From CADEED01 sp043747835 (GTDB lineage: Bacteria > Pseudomonadota > Gammaproteobacteria > Steroidobacterales > Steroidobacteraceae): DNA of 64,000 nt. The stretch is from the NCBI GenBank assembly GCA_043747835.1, contig JAYTOK010000113.1, forward strand, positions 1 to 64,000. Direction: 5' to 3'. The notes beneath the pieces were generated by a model that was not told where the DNA came from, did no database searches, and worked only from the letters and a program-made list of their open reading frames with translations. Below, in pieces: positions 17,705-26,832 of the stretch. The position numbers and the translations under genes were made by a program. The stretch's first letter is position 1; the number at the start of each line of letters is the position of its first letter.

Positions 17705-20359
17705 ATGCCCGGCCCTCACGGAGTCTGCCGTTTGAACACGCGCCCGCAGGAACACACCCCCATGATGCAGCAGTACCTGCGCATCAAGGCGGAACACCCG
17801 AACGCCCTGCTGTTCTACCGGATGGGCGATTTCTACGAGCTCTTCTTCGACGACGCGCGCCGCGCCGCGAAGCTCATCGACATCACATTGACCTCGCGCG
17901 GCCAGTCCGCCGGCGAACCGATCCCGATGGCGGGCATCCCGTATCACAGCATCGACAACTATCTCGGACGACTCGTGCGCAAGGGCGAGTCGGTCGCCAT
18001 CTGCGAGCAGATCGGCGACCCGGCGAAATCCAAGGGTCCGGTCGAGCGTCAGGTCGTTCGCGTCGTCACGCCGGGCACGGTCACCGACGATGCACTGCTC
18101 GAACAGCGCCGCGAAACCTTGCTGGGCGCCGTGGTGCGCAACGCCTCGAAGGAAGGGGTTCGCTTCGGCCTTGCGTGGCTGGACCTCGCGGCGGGACGCT
18201 TCACGGTGCTCGAATGCGACGGCGCGCCCGCGCTCGAAGCGGAACTCGAACGCCTCAAGGTCGCCGAACTACTCGTGCCCGAGGATCAATCGCGCGAAAT
18301 CGCAGAGATCACCCAGGGCGAACAGCGCGTCCGCCCGCCGTGGCACTTCGAGTTCGCCAGCGCCTCGCGATTGCTGACGGACCAGCTCGGCACGCTCGAC
18401 CTGCGCGGTTTCGGCGCCGACGATCTGCCGCTCGCGATCCGCGCGGCCGGCGCGCTGCTGCAATACGTGCGCGAGACGCAGAAGACCGCGCTGCCGCACA
18501 TCGCGAGCCTGACCGTCGAGGAACGCGGCGACGCGCTGCAGATCGACGCGGCCACACGCCGCAATCTCGAGATCGATGTCTCGCTGTCGGGCCAGGACTC
18601 GGCGACACTGTTCGCGCTGCTCGACTCGACGGTGACGCCAATGGGCTCGCGCAACCTGCGCCGCTGGCTCAACCGGCCGCTCGCGGAGCAACAGGAACTG
18701 CGGCGGCGCTATCAATCGATCGCGCTGCTCGTCGACGCGCGCCGCTTCGAAGCCCTGCGCGAGCCGCTGCGCGCGATCGGCGATGTCGAGCGCATTCTTT
18801 CCCGCGTCGCGCTGCGCAGTGCGCGGCCGCGCGACCTCACATCGCTGCGTGCCTCGCTGGCCGTATTGCCGGCACTGCGCACGACGCTCGCGCGCCTCGA
18901 AGCGCCGCTGATCGCCGATCTGACCCATGCGGTTGGCGAACACACCGACGTCGTGGAGCTACTGCAGCGTGCGTTGATGGAGGAACCCTCCGTCATGCTG
19001 CGCGAAGGCGACGTGATCGCGGCCGGCTACGACGCCGAGCTCGACGAGCTGCGCCAGATCTCCTCGCACACCGATGACTTCCTGCTCGAGCTCGAGAGCC
19101 GCGAACGGGAGCGCTCGGGCATCCCGTCCCTGCGCCTCGCGTACAACCGCGTCTCGGGCTTCTTCATCGAGGTGAACCGCTCGCAGGCGGACCGTGTGCC
19201 GAAGGATTACATCCGCCGGCAGACGGTGAAAAACGCCGAGCGCTTCATCACGCCCGAGCTCAAGAGTTTCGAGGACAAGGTGCTCGGCGCGCGCGAGAAG
19301 TCGCTGGCGCGCGAACGCGAGCTCTACGATGAAATCCTCACGCAACTGACCGACCGTCTCGTCGCACTGCAGTCCACCGCGAACGCGCTGGCCGCGCTCG
19401 ACTGCCTCGCGGCGCTCGCGGAGCGCGCGGTCGATCTCGGCTGGACCGAGCCGCAACTCGTGCCCGAGACGCGGCTCGAAATCCGCGGTGGCCGGCATCC
19501 CGTCGTCGAACACTTCATCGAAGGCGCCTTCGTGCCCAACGATCTCGTGCTCGATGCATCGCGCCGCATGCTGATCGTCACGGGCCCGAACATGGGCGGC
19601 AAATCCACGTACATGCGCCAGAGCGCGCTGATCGTGCTGCTCGCGCACGTCGGCAGCTTCGTGCCCGCGGAGCGCGCGGTGCTCGGTCCCTTCGATCGCA
19701 TCTTCACGCGCATCGGCGCGGGCGACGATCTCGCGGGCGGCCGCTCCACGTTCATGGTCGAGATGACGGAGGCCGCGAACATCCTCAACAACGCGACCGA
19801 CCGCAGCCTCATCCTCATGGACGAAATCGGCCGCGGCACGAGCACCTTCGACGGTCTCTCGCTCGCCTGGGCCGTGGCGCGCCACATCGCGCGCGTGAAT
19901 CGCAGCTTCACCCTGTTCGCGACTCACTACTTCGAGCTGACGTCGCTGCCGCAGGAGATGGATGGCATCGCGAACGTGCATCTCGACGCGACGGAACATC
20001 GCGACGGGCTCGTGTTCCTGCACGCCGTGAAGGACGGAGCCGCCAGCCGCAGCTACGGCCTCGCCGTCGCGCAACTCGCCGGCGTGCCGCGCGAAGTCAT
20101 CGCGGCGGCGCGCGAGTATCTGGTTGCGCTGGAGAAAGGTGGCACCCACGACGCGCCGGCGCACAACCCGCGCTCGCGCGGCCGTGCGCAGGCCGCGCAC
20201 ACGCCGCAGGCGCAGTTGCCGCTCGAACCGCCAACTGCCGCGCCGGTCGACCCGCGACTGCTGGAACTCGAAGCTGCGCTGAAGGCGGCGAAGCCCGATG
20301 ACCTGACGCCGCGCGCGGCGCTGGATCTCGTCTACAAGCTGAGATCGCTGCTCGGCTGA
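17705..20359 (+). CDS. mutS: DNA mismatch repair protein MutS
   Basis: 884 residues. Recognises mismatches and starts methyl- or MutL-dependent repair. The mismatch-binding FYRMGDFYELFFDDA (the Phe-x-Glu motif) is near residue 40; the lever and clamp regions follow; Walker A TGPNMGGKSTYMRQ is at about 625-640, Walker B LILMDEIGRGTSTFDG and the ATHYFELT switch after it. The C-terminus has the small tetramerisation segment (DLTPRAALDLVYKLRSLL). The start could be ATG 17705 or the TTG at 17732 (LNTRPQEHTPMM); the first ATG region is atypical for the family. Confidence 0.97.
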   Translation: MPGPHGVCRLNTRPQEHTPMMQQYLRIKAEHPNALLFYRMGDFYELFFDDARRAAKLIDITLTSRGQSAGEPIPMAGIPYHSIDNYLGRLVRKGESVAICEQIGDPAKSKGPVERQVVRVVTPGTVTDDALLEQRRETLLGAVVRNASKEGVRFGLAWLDLAAGRFTVLECDGAPALEAELERLKVAELLVPEDQSREIAEITQGEQRVRPPWHFEFASASRLLTDQLGTLDLRGFGADDLPLAIRAAGALLQYVRETQKTALPHIASLTVEERGDALQIDAATRRNLEIDVSLSGQDSATLFALLDSTVTPMGSRNLRRWLNRPLAEQQELRRRYQSIALLVDARRFEALREPLRAIGDVERILSRVALRSARPRDLTSLRASLAVLPALRTTLARLEAPLIADLTHAVGEHTDVVELLQRALMEEPSVMLREGDVIAAGYDAELDELRQISSHTDDFLLELESRERERSGIPSLRLAYNRVSGFFIEVNRSQADRVPKDYIRRQTVKNAERFITPELKSFEDKVLGAREKSLARERELYDEILTQLTDRLVALQSTANALAALDCLAALAERAVDLGWTEPQLVPETRLEIRGGRHPVVEHFIEGAFVPNDLVLDASRRMLIVTGPNMGGKSTYMRQSALIVLLAHVGSFVPAERAVLGPFDRIFTRIGAGDDLAGGRSTFMVEMTEAANILNNATDRSLILMDEIGRGTSTFDGLSLAWAVARHIARVNRSFTLFATHYFELTSLPQEMDGIANVHLDATEHRDGLVFLHAVKDGAASRSYGLAVAQLAGVPREVIAAAREYLVALEKGGTHDAPAHNPRSRGRAQAAHTPQAQLPLEPPTAAPVDPRLLELEAALKAAKPDDLTPRAALDLVYKLRSLLG

Positions 20360-20363
20360 ACGC

Positions 20364-20408
20364 CCGGGAGGCCCGCCGGTTGGCCGATTGCCGATCGGGA
20401 ACTCCCGG
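20364..20408 (+). terminator. Possible stem-loop terminator after mutS
   Basis: An outer CCGGGAG (20364-20370) pairs with CTCCCGG (20402-20408) and an inner CCGAT pairs with ATCGG. It begins five bases after the mutS stop. It lacks a T run, so it is only a candidate. Confidence 0.35.
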
Positions 20409-20423
20409 TCACTCTATATATAT

Positions 20424-20510
20424 GTGTGGGGACGCAGACCCCCACACGCCCCACACGCCCCGGACGCCCCGGCCGCCGCGGCCGCCGCAGTTCCGCCGAT
20501 TTCTGCACGT
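20424..20510. other. Hairpin and C/G-rich low-complexity tract
   Basis: GTGTGGGG (20424-20431) pairs with CCCCACAC (20440-20447), followed by degenerate CCCCACACGCC / GCCCCGGAC repeats and a GGCCGCCGCGGCCGCCG run. No gene is evident between mutS and 20564 apart from this. Confidence 0.5.
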
Positions 20511-20563
20511 TCGCGCCAGATTCCCGTGTTGGGCGCAGCGCCGCCGCTGGCTAGACTTTCAGC

Positions 20564-21130
20564 GTGTTCTTCCCCCGGAAATTCTCTGCGTCTCTCGTCG
20601 CGCTGGCGCCGCTGCTTGCCGCGTCGCTGCTCGCTGTCGCGCCGCGCGCCCTCGCGGAACCTCGCTACAATTCGCGCATGACGACACTCCTGCAGGACAT
20701 CCCGAGTGCCGCGGTCGCGGCGAGTCATGCGCTCATGCAATCACGCTACGCCGCGGATTTCGAGGCAACCAGTCTCTGGCAGGTCGAGCGCTTCTTCGAG
20801 GACAACTCGAGCAACGGCAAGCCGCGCGGCGACCTCGCTCGCGATACCGGCAAGCGCCTGTTCGCCATCGGCTGCTACGTCGGTGAAGTCGTTCGCCGCA
20901 CCCGCGGCGGCGAATGGCAAGCCGACGACAACGACCCCCAAGGCGAAATCAACATCTCGCTGCAACTACCCGACGGCAGCGTGATCTGGCCCGTGCAACG
21001 CGTTATGAAGCGGGTGACGGGCGGCTCGTCGGAGAGCATCGCGGCGTATGGGTTGGCGCTCGGCATCGGCGTCGGCCCCGAGCCGCAGAAGCCCGGATTT
21101 CTGGATCGCGTGCGGCGACACTTCGAGTGA
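20564..21130 (+). CDS. Hypothetical protein, possibly secreted
   Basis: 188 residues if started at the GTG at 20564, which would give a signal-peptide-like N-terminus (SASLVALAPLLAASLLAVA, then ALA-EP). A promoter-like TTGGGC-N17-TAGACT lies just upstream. The alternative ATG at 20678 (MTTLLQDIPSAAVAASHALM) gives a 150-residue cytoplasmic protein and covers all of the well-structured part (VERFFEDN, KRLFAIGCYVGEVVRR, ISLQLPDGSVIWPVQRVMKR). I do not recognise the family. Convergent with the toxin-immunity operon, 13 bases away. Confidence 0.6.
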   Translation: MFFPRKFSASLVALAPLLAASLLAVAPRALAEPRYNSRMTTLLQDIPSAAVAASHALMQSRYAADFEATSLWQVERFFEDNSSNGKPRGDLARDTGKRLFAIGCYVGEVVRRTRGGEWQADDNDPQGEINISLQLPDGSVIWPVQRVMKRVTGGSSESIAAYGLALGIGVGPEPQKPGFLDRVRRHFE

Positions 21131-21143
21131 GCTGAGAGCGCTG

Positions 21144-21560
21144 TCACTTCGATTGAGGCGCGAGCGCCGTCGCGATCTCGCCGCCGAGCACGGCAGCGTC
21201 GCTGGCCTGAAGGCTCCGCTTCGGCGCGGACGGATTGTCACCGACCATCAGCGAGAAGCTGGACCCATCGCGATCCACGCGCACGCTCGCCGCGCGCTTG
21301 GCGAACGTCGCCCAGGTCTTGACCTGCGCCGCCGCCAGCAAGGGCTCAGTCACCTTCTTGAAGTCCTTCGGCCAGGGTACGTTGTGAGTAGAGGCATCCA
21401 GCCCCCGCAACACCGCGCCGCCGAGCTCGGCGGCGCCGGCCGGCGCCGGCAGCTCCGCCACCGGGCCCGAGGCGATGCACGGCTCGCCGCCGCCCGACCC
21501 GTGGATCGTCACGACGAAGTACTTGCTCTCACGTAGATAGACGCTGACCGATTGCTTCAT
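21144..21560 (-). CDS. CdiI-like immunity protein for the upstream RHS toxin
   Basis: 138 residues, no signal peptide, so cytoplasmic. It resembles the contact-dependent-inhibition immunity proteins that begin MKQSVxVYLxESKY and contain SGPVAELPAP, VLRGLDAST, VPWPKDFKK, VKTWATFAKRAASVRVDRD. Position supports this: its ATG overlaps the RHS toxin stop by ATGA, giving coupled synthesis. It would bind and block the nuclease-like C-terminus of that toxin inside the producing cell. It is the last gene of the long minus-strand unit. Family recognition is from memory of the sequence pattern; the pairing is strongly supported by context. Confidence 0.75.
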   Translation of the reverse strand: MKQSVSVYLRESKYFVVTIHGSGGGEPCIASGPVAELPAPAGAAELGGAVLRGLDASTHNVPWPKDFKKVTEPLLAAAQVKTWATFAKRAASVRVDRDGSSFSLMVGDNPSAPKRSLQASDAAVLGGEIATALAPQSK

Positions 21561-24500
21561 GGAAAGATGATGACCCTGATGGTGATGGGCGGCGTGCCGT
21601 TCGCGGCGGCCTGGATCACCTGGTTGAAGACCGCTTGCTGGGCGGCGGTGGGTGCGTTGGGGATCGCGATCTCGATTTCGCGCGTGCGCACCAGCCCGCG
21701 CGTATCGAGGCCACCGTGGTTGACGCCGTTGAACCCGCGCTGCGCCGTGACGTAGCTGTTCAGCTCGGAACGCAGCCGGCTCAAGTTCTGGTAACCGTTC
21801 GTGTTGATGTCGATGCTCTTGATGCTCGTGCCCACGCCGGTCGCCGGATTCCAGCGATCGATGACGGGATAGTTGTTGGTCGGCGTATTGTGGCCTAGCG
21901 CCTCTTCGATCGCGTGGCCACGCTGGAATGGATTGAGATCCCAGGCGCCGCTGCGCCTGGCCTGCCGGAAGAATTTACTCATCAGCCGCGCGAGTTTGGT
22001 CGCGCCCGCCCCGCCGAGTTCGATCGCGACCTCACCCATGACCTGCGCGAATTGATTGGCCGCGACATTGAGATCGCGGATGCATCTCGCATCGCGCGCG
22101 CGGAAATACGTGTCGACCGTCAGACCGAACAGACGCACGATCGCCTCGCCCAGGAAGATGTAGCCGACAACGCCGAGCACGGCGTCCGCGATCCACCCCG
22201 CGGGCGTGAGCTGCGCCACTCCCCACACGGCGAAGATGCCGGCGACGATCGCGATGTTCGCGGGCTGGATCATCGCGCGCAGCTGGTTCCCGATCTCGCC
22301 CGGCACCTGCGGAATCGCCTGCTCGAGCAGGTATTGCAGGCGCCGGTTGAAGGACCAGTTCGATACATCCGTATCCGGCGGCAGCGATTGCTGCGTGCCG
22401 AGCGGGTCGGTGAAATTGATGGCGTCGCCGCCGGCGAACGCGTAGAGGTTGAGGCCGCCGGTCTGCCCGATCGGATCCGGCGTCACGAACCGTTGCGTTT
22501 CCGGATCGAAGTAGCGATTGAGGTTGTAATGCAGCCCGGTTTCGCGATCGAGATACTGGTTGGAGGCACGCAGCGGGATGTCGAATCCCGATTCGATCGC
22601 CGCTGAAGTGACAGCGCCTTCGTTGGCGCGCCACACCACCGCGCGTTGGGCATCGGTCACCGCGACCGTTTCTCCGCGCCAATCCGTATGCAGCGCGTAG
22701 ACGGCATCGCCATCGAGCAACGCCACGGGCCGCGCATCGAGCCACACGTACTGCCGGAGATCCGCGGCGCCTACGGTGGCCTCGGCAACGATCTCGCCGC
22801 CCTCGTAGAGGAAGTATCGCGTGATGTCGCGGTTGCCGAACGTCACCTTCTTGATGCGTTCACCGAGCGCGTTGTAGCGATACTCCGCGAGCGCCTTGTC
22901 ACCGTCCGCGACGCGCGCGAGTCGGCCCATGCCGTCGTACTCGAGCCGCACCTCGCCGCGCTGCGTTAGCCGGCCCGCGGCGTCGTACGCGTACTCCACG
23001 CGCACGCCGTCGATGCGCACTTCGGCGAGGATGCGGTTGCTCGCGGGATCCACTTCGTATTGCGACGCGCGGCCCTGCACGACGCGACGCAACGGGTTGG
23101 CGGCATCGTCGTACGCGAAGCCGATCGCATGCGAGTCGCCGCCGAACGCGTCGGCCATTCCGGTCACACGGCCTTCGGCGTCGTAACGGAACGCACGGTT
23201 CGCCGCGCCCTGCGTCTTCCCGATCCTTCCCGCCTCGTCGCGTTCGATGGCGAGCAATGCGACGCCCGGGGTGCCGAGCCGCGTGAGCTCGCCGCGCTGG
23301 TTCATCGCGCGCTCGAACGGCAGGCCGTTCGCCAGCAGGAAATCGTTGCGCGTGTAGCGATCCATGCCGTCGTTGAGTCCCTGAACGATCGGTGTCGAGC
23401 CGAACCAGCCGGCGCGCTCGATGGCGCTGAGCAGCCCCGGACGCGCGTGCAGCGGATCGTTGTACTGGTATCTCAGCTTCTGGCCGTCGGGCAGCGTCTT
23501 CTGCTCGAGCCGGCCCAGCGCGTCGTAACGGTACCGGATCTCGAAGGAGCGTCCGTCGATCAGGCGTTCGTGCGCCGTGAGTCGCGCCGCGGCGTCGTAG
23601 GCGAGCCGGTCCTCGCCCGCGCCGTGCACGATGCGCCGCGGACGTCCGTTGGCGGCGTACTCGATCTCGATCGTCTCGTCGCGCGCGACGAGACGCGTGA
23701 CGCGATCGGCGGCGTCGTACGAGAAATCGCGGGTGCGTTCGGTCGCGTCGACGCTGCGCACGATCCGGTCCGCCGAGTCGTACCCGAACTTCGTGACGCC
23801 GGAGTCGGGACTCGCGACGGACACGAGCCGTCCGAAGTCGTCGTAGTCGTAGATAGTCACGAGGCCGCGTGCGTCGCGCACCTCACGATGCAGCGCTTCG
23901 CGATTCGCGTACATCAGGCCGAGCACCGGCGCGAGCGCGTGCGTTGCTGCCACGTCCGGCTCGGTGGCCGGCAGGCGCAGCGCGCCGGCGACGTCGCTGG
24001 ATGCGCTCGCGCCGAGCGACGCGGGCAACAACGAATTCAGCGCCACCGCGCGTTCGACGGCGATACTGCGATCAGGATTCAGCAGACGCGCGACGCGCGG
24101 CTCGCCTTCGCTGTCGCGTTCGAGCTCGATGCGATTGCCCTGCGTGTCCACGATGGCGGCGAGCGCGCCCGCCGCGTCGTACGAGAACGTGAGGCGTTGA
24201 CCGAGCCCGTCCTGCGTGCCGCCGAGCCGGCCGACGCTGTCGTACCAGATCGCCTGCTTCTGTCCTGCGCGCGCCAGCGACACGGCGCGACCCTGGGCGT
24301 CGTAACCGAAACTCAGCGGCACGCCGTCGGCGGGCACGATGCGCGTCACCCGCCCCAGCGCGTCGTACTCGCGCGACTCGCGCAAGCCGCCCGGCGACTC
24401 GCGTGCGCTCAGCAACCCGCGCGCGTCGTATTCGAGACGAGTGGTGTCGCTCGCGCCTGGCAGTGGACCGTCAATGGACGCCACGCGGCCGCCGGAATAC

Positions 24501-26089
24501 TTGAAGGTCGTGACGCGGGAGAGCGCGGTTCCGTCCGGCGCGAAGCCGCGCTCGCGCAATGTCACCGGCAAAGTCCGCGCGTCGTATTCGATGTCGGCGC
24601 GGTAGTTCTTGCCGGCCACCACCGACGGCCGTTGGATGCTCGACGGCGGCGCGGCGGGATCGTCGGCCGAAGCGTAGCCCCAGCGTTCGACGAGCTCACG
24701 TCTGCCTCCGACCTCGCGATAGCGCGCCGTCTGGCGGCCGAGTTCGTCCGTCTCGATGACGTCCGCCGATCTCGCGGCGAGCGGCCCGTTACCGAGCGCG
24801 TTCGCATGCGATACGGAGCTGACGGCCAGCATCTCGACGCGCGACACGCCGCCGTTTTCGGCAAACGCGTAGCGGCGATTGGTCGGCGCGCAACTCGAGC
24901 ATCCCGGACCCACGGCTTCGACGAGCTGCGACTCGGTCGTGCCCGGCGTGAAACGCCACCGATACACGCTGACTTCGCCGCGACTGTTGCGCACCCACGT
25001 TTCGCCCAGCGCCTTGGCGTCGGCCGGCGAACGATACTCGAGCGTCACCTCGTGCACGCCGCCCTCGGCGCTGCTCGAGATCGCACGCCCACCCTTGTCG
25101 TAACCATACGAGCCGACGACCTTGCCGTCGCGGCCGATGATCTTCGCGAGCCGCGGCGTGTCGGCGGAAACCACGTACTCGTAGCGCGTCATGGAGCCGT
25201 CGGGGTAGCGCACCTCGCTCAGCATCTGCTGCGCGTCGTAGCCGAACGAGATGAGAGCGCCGTCCGGCGTGCGCAGGTTCTTGAGGCGGCCGCGCGCGCC
25301 ACCGCCGCGCGACTTCGCGCCGAATGCATCGAGGCGTTGGGCGGCGTCGTCCCAGTATTCGAATGCCAGCGCGCGACCGTGTGCATCGACCAGCCGCTGC
25401 ACACGGGCTTGCGAATCGTAGGTTGCATCGAGCGTCGCGCCCGAGGGCGTCGCGACTCGTCGCGTGCGGCCGAGCCCATCGAACTCGAGGCGCCGGCCGC
25501 CTATCCACCGCCAGGTCCAGGGCCGCAGCGCGTTCGCGTCCTCGCTCACGACGCCGACGGAGTTGCGTTTGCCGGCGCGCAGACGCTCGATCTGCGCGAC
25601 ATTCTCTTCGATGACGCCGTAGCCGGCAGGCCGCGAGTTGTAACGCTGCACGCCGTTGCGGACTTCACCGAGCGGCTCGAAGCGGATGACGCGTCCGTCG
25701 CCCTGACGAATCTCGATCGATCGGGCCGTGCCATTCTGCGCGCGCGTCAGCTGCGTGTTGAAGCCGTGGGTCCAACCGCGACCGAACTCCGCGCTCGCGC
25801 CGCCGAGACTGTTGTAGTGCCGACGGAACTGGATCGCGAGCTCGCCCGGCCACGCGACGTCGGTCTCGACCTGGTACTTGTTGCCGTTGGTGACGTCGAT
25901 CGGATTGCCGACGCCGGTCGCGCCGTTCGTTGCGCCCTGGCTCGCGGCGTCGCCGCCGCCGCAGGGACTGCCCGGAAGCGGACACATCTGGCCTTGCGCG
26001 AGGGTCGCGAGGCCCGACAGCAAGAACGCCAGCGTTGCGGTTCGTGCGCGGCGTTGCGTGATGCGGCGTCGCGTGATTATTAGCAGCAC
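21557..26089 (-). CDS. RHS polymorphic toxin 1 with EC869-like nuclease C-terminus
   Basis: 1510 residues from the GTG at 26089 (GGGAGA ribosome site eight bases before). Order: signal peptide (LAFLLSGLATLAQG), Cys-bearing linker, DUF6531-like module (VGNPIDVTNGNKYQ, RRHYNSLGG, GRGWTHGFNTQL), about 1100 residues of YD/RHS repeats (GYDAQGRAV, YDALGRLEQ) with a GPGCSSC motif, then the RHS core end (RYFDPETQRFVTPDPIGQ, INFTDPLG). The last 275 or so residues hold a hydrophobic stretch (ANIAIVAGIFAVWGVAQL) and a toxin domain with FQRGHAIEEALGHNTPTNNY and TGVGTSIKSIDINTNGYQN, like the CdiA-CT EC869 zinc DNase / restriction-fold toxins. The RHS shell encloses such toxins until delivery. No PAAR or VgrG-binding domain; Sec export is implied. 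Confidence 0.88.
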   Translation of the reverse strand: MLLIITRRRITQRRARTATLAFLLSGLATLAQGQMCPLPGSPCGGGDAASQGATNGATGVGNPIDVTNGNKYQVETDVAWPGELAIQFRRHYNSLGGASAEFGRGWTHGFNTQLTRAQNGTARSIEIRQGDGRVIRFEPLGEVRNGVQRYNSRPAGYGVIEENVAQIERLRAGKRNSVGVVSEDANALRPWTWRWIGGRRLEFDGLGRTRRVATPSGATLDATYDSQARVQRLVDAHGRALAFEYWDDAAQRLDAFGAKSRGGGARGRLKNLRTPDGALISFGYDAQQMLSEVRYPDGSMTRYEYVVSADTPRLAKIIGRDGKVVGSYGYDKGGRAISSSAEGGVHEVTLEYRSPADAKALGETWVRNSRGEVSVYRWRFTPGTTESQLVEAVGPGCSSCAPTNRRYAFAENGGVSRVEMLAVSSVSHANALGNGPLAARSADVIETDELGRQTARYREVGGRRELVERWGYASADDPAAPPSSIQRPSVVAGKNYRADIEYDARTLPVTLRERGFAPDGTALSRVTTFKYSGGRVASIDGPLPGASDTTRLEYDARGLLSARESPGGLRESREYDALGRVTRIVPADGVPLSFGYDAQGRAVSLARAGQKQAIWYDSVGRLGGTQDGLGQRLTFSYDAAGALAAIVDTQGNRIELERDSEGEPRVARLLNPDRSIAVERAVALNSLLPASLGASASSDVAGALRLPATEPDVAATHALAPVLGLMYANREALHREVRDARGLVTIYDYDDFGRLVSVASPDSGVTKFGYDSADRIVRSVDATERTRDFSYDAADRVTRLVARDETIEIEYAANGRPRRIVHGAGEDRLAYDAAARLTAHERLIDGRSFEIRYRYDALGRLEQKTLPDGQKLRYQYNDPLHARPGLLSAIERAGWFGSTPIVQGLNDGMDRYTRNDFLLANGLPFERAMNQRGELTRLGTPGVALLAIERDEAGRIGKTQGAANRAFRYDAEGRVTGMADAFGGDSHAIGFAYDDAANPLRRVVQGRASQYEVDPASNRILAEVRIDGVRVEYAYDAAGRLTQRGEVRLEYDGMGRLARVADGDKALAEYRYNALGERIKKVTFGNRDITRYFLYEGGEIVAEATVGAADLRQYVWLDARPVALLDGDAVYALHTDWRGETVAVTDAQRAVVWRANEGAVTSAAIESGFDIPLRASNQYLDRETGLHYNLNRYFDPETQRFVTPDPIGQTGGLNLYAFAGGDAINFTDPLGTQQSLPPDTDVSNWSFNRRLQYLLEQAIPQVPGEIGNQLRAMIQPANIAIVAGIFAVWGVAQLTPAGWIADAVLGVVGYIFLGEAIVRLFGLTVDTYFRARDARCIRDLNVAANQFAQVMGEVAIELGGAGATKLARLMSKFFRQARRSGAWDLNPFQRGHAIEEALGHNTPTNNYPVIDRWNPATGVGTSIKSIDINTNGYQNLSRLRSELNSYVTAQRGFNGVNHGGLDTRGLVRTREIEIAIPNAPTAAQQAVFNQVIQAAANGTPPITIRVIIFP

Positions 26090-26109
26090 GTTCGTCTCCC
26101 TTTTCCCTC

Positions 26110-26832
26110 TCACCAGGTCGCGCAGACCTCCGAGTCCGATGCTTTCCCGCACAGCGCGAGCGCCTTCGCCGCGACGTCGACGCTCACCCGTGGCTGCATC
26201 GAGCGCGACTTCGTGTCGTACTCGAGCACGCGCAAGTCCGTCGCCGTGACCGATTGCTGCGGCGGACGAACTACCAGCGCGACACGGCCGCCGTCCCGCG
26301 TCGGCGCGTAACCGTCGGCGCCGAACACGGCCATCTCCGCGGCGCCCGCCGGTTCGAACAACTCGAGTCCGACCGCGTTGATGCCTTTCGCGCCCGGGCC
26401 GGGAGCCGGTCCTTGCCGGCGCCAGCCTTTCGGATCCGCGAACCAGAAAATCAGATGCGAGCGTCCGCTACCCGCGGCGCCCGTGCCGGAAGTCACCGTG
26501 CCCACGAGATCGCAATCACCGTCGGCGTCGAGATCGATTTCGCGCAGCACGAGATATTGGGAGGCCGCGGCATTCGGATCGTCGAAGGCGGCACCTTCCG
26601 GCGACGCGCCACTCACGTTGCCGGAGTAGATGTGTTCGTTGCGCGGCGCCTGTTTCACCCAGTCGAACTGCGCGAACAACGCGGGCACCCGCGGCGCTGC
26701 CAACTTGCAGGCTTTTTCGACTGGCGATCGTTCGTTCAGTGCTTCGGCCGCAGCCGGCGCTGGCTGCGCGGCAGCACACGCCGCCACGCTGAGCAGACCG
26801 GACAAACAGATACCGAGACGCGCGACTCTCAT
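26110..26832 (-). CDS. Lipoprotein partner (probable immunity) of RHS protein 2
   Basis: 240 residues. N-terminus MRVARLGICLSGLLSVAAC is a lipoprotein signal with Cys19 as acyl site, so it is anchored in the periplasm. The mature part has LREIDLDADGDCDLVGTV (a FG-GAP/VCBS-like Asp-rich loop) and a compact beta-rich remainder, with no family I recognise. Its ATG overlaps the stop of RHS protein 2 by ATGA, the same layout as the two other toxin-partner pairs here. A periplasmic immunity protein would imply that toxin 2 acts in the periplasm or on the envelope. Function inferred from position. Confidence 0.68.
   Translation of the reverse strand: MRVARLGICLSGLLSVAACAAAQPAPAAAEALNERSPVEKACKLAAPRVPALFAQFDWVKQAPRNEHIYSGNVSGASPEGAAFDDPNAAASQYLVLREIDLDADGDCDLVGTVTSGTGAAGSGRSHLIFWFADPKGWRRQGPAPGPGAKGINAVGLELFEPAGAAEMAVFGADGYAPTRDGGRVALVVRPPQQSVTATDLRVLEYDTKSRSMQPRVSVDVAAKALALCGKASDSEVCATW

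Noticed and set aside
23060..26083. A 1007-residue open frame on the plus strand opposite RHS 1, and similar long frames opposite RHS 2 and 3
   Set aside because: High-GC antisense shadows: Arg/Ala/Val-rich, no domain, while the minus strand has clear RHS repeats.
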